Positions 63,553 to 64,000 of a stretch of 64,000 nucleotides of DNA are shown piece by piece. The stretch is from Sinorhizobium fredii USDA 257 (lineage in GTDB: Bacteria; Pseudomonadota; Alphaproteobacteria; Rhizobiales; Rhizobiaceae). The number at the start of each line of letters is the position of its first letter. Within the stretch, counting starts at the first letter, position 1. Made by a program: the position numbers and the translations under genes. The notes under the pieces are model-generated. The model saw only the letters and a list, made by a program, of their open reading frames with translations, was not told where the DNA came from and made no database searches. The DNA lies in assembly GCF_000265205.3 (NCBI RefSeq), contig NC_018000.1:3410001-3474000 (forward strand), in the 5' to 3' direction.

Positions 63553-64000
63553 ATGTCCGTTCGTCGACTAGCCGAAGACACTGTCCAGCCAGCGGCCTTT
63601 GCATTCAGCAAGGAGAACGCCGCCTGGGCTGAGGCAACGATCAACAAGTATCCGAAGGGCCGCGAGCAGTCAGCGGTCATTCCCCTGCTGATGCGCGCCC
63701 AGGAGCAGGATGGGTGGGTGACGAGGGCGGCCATCGAATCGATCGCCGACATGCTCGGCATGCCCTATATCCGCGCCCTCGAAGTGGCGACCTTTTACAC
63801 GCAGTTCCAGCTGAAGCCGGTCGGATCGCGGGCCCATGTGCAGGTCTGCGGCACGACGCCTTGCATGCTGCGCGGCGCCGAAGACCTGATCAAGGTCTGC
63901 AAGACGAAGATTGCGGCCGAGCCTTTCACGCTGAATGGGAGCGGGACGCTCTCCTGGGAAGAGGTCGAATGTCAGGGCGCCTGCGTCAACGCGCCGATGG
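63553..64000 (+). CDS. nuoE: NADH-quinone oxidoreductase subunit E (partial)
   Basis: The first 149 residues of the 24-kDa-type subunit of the NADH dehydrogenase module; the 3' end is beyond the window. The frame shows [20 protein letters not shown], the conserved VATFYTQF helix, and the 2Fe-2S ligands of cluster N1a in CGTTPCM and near the edge [10 protein letters not shown]. The ATG at 63553 lies 16 nt after the secreted-protein gene. No sign of disruption is seen. Confidence 0.95.
   Translation, partial: MSVRRLAEDTVQPAAFAFSKENAAWAEATINKYPKGREQSAVIPLLMRAQEQDGWVTRAAIESIADMLGMPYIRALEVATFYTQFQLKPVGSRAHVQVCGTTPCMLRGAEDLIKVCKTKIAAEPFTLNGSGTLSWEEVECQGACVNAPM

Overview
The window looks like chromosome of a Sinorhizobium/Ensifer-type alphaproteobacterium (Hyphomicrobiales). 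It is high-GC and uses ATG, GTG and TTG starts. The order ctaA / argC-speB / rplM-rpsI ... clpP-clpX-lon-hup ... nuoABCDE is the one I know from Sinorhizobium meliloti. That identification rests on recalled synteny and protein motifs, not on a database search. No rRNA, CRISPR array, prophage or intact insertion sequence is visible.

Region 1 (1-11.6 kb) is the most unusual part. It holds the tail of a family 5 solute-binding protein and two DppB/DppC-type permeases. These run directly into three glycosyltransferases. A SAM methyltransferase follows on the opposite strand. Then comes a 903-aa ABC exporter-like protein whose nucleotide-binding domain has lost the Walker A Lys, the Q-loop Gln, the Walker B Asp and the switch His. 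It carries a ~330-residue insertion with three copies of an exporter 'NLLFG' loop motif. A stand-alone cyclic-nucleotide-binding protein and an FkbM methyltransferase follow. I read this as an uncharacterised glycoconjugate assembly/export system, possibly gated by a cyclic nucleotide.

Region 2 (11.6-18.2 kb) is a copper-efflux locus on the minus strand (CopZ-like chaperone, CopA ATPase, CueR, Tat-signal DUF411 protein). It has a textbook CueR promoter with a 19-bp spacer and a RIME-like palindromic repeat. A DUF454 protein, an orphan 360-aa gene, tRNA-Pro and a small secreted protein follow.

Region 3 (18.4-27.5 kb) is a Wzx/Wzy-type polysaccharide locus resembling rhizobial unipolar polysaccharide (UPP) clusters. 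It holds an O-antigen ligase/polymerase, a WcaJ/ExoY-type initiating transferase, a GT4, a Wza lipoprotein, a Wzc-like protein with a broken P-loop, and two acyltransferases. No flippase is seen.

Region 4 (27.5-43 kb) is mostly housekeeping. It includes a metallophosphoesterase, heme A synthase, arginine and polyamine enzymes, ribosomal proteins L13/S9, fatty-acid-type enzymes, a DMT transporter and MetY. It also has cupins, a beta-helix lipoprotein, a cytochrome P450, an endonuclease/exonuclease/phosphatase-family protein and a two-HKD phospholipase D.

Region 5 (43.2-64 kb) starts with clpP, clpX, lon and hup. Next come a secreted phytase/esterase-like protein, a MarR regulator with its palindrome, a chemoreceptor, an overlapping YhaO/YhaN (SbcCD-like) pair, tRNA-Val and two identical tRNA-Asp genes. 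The window ends in the complex I operon nuoABCD, a small secreted protein, and nuoE cut by the window edge.
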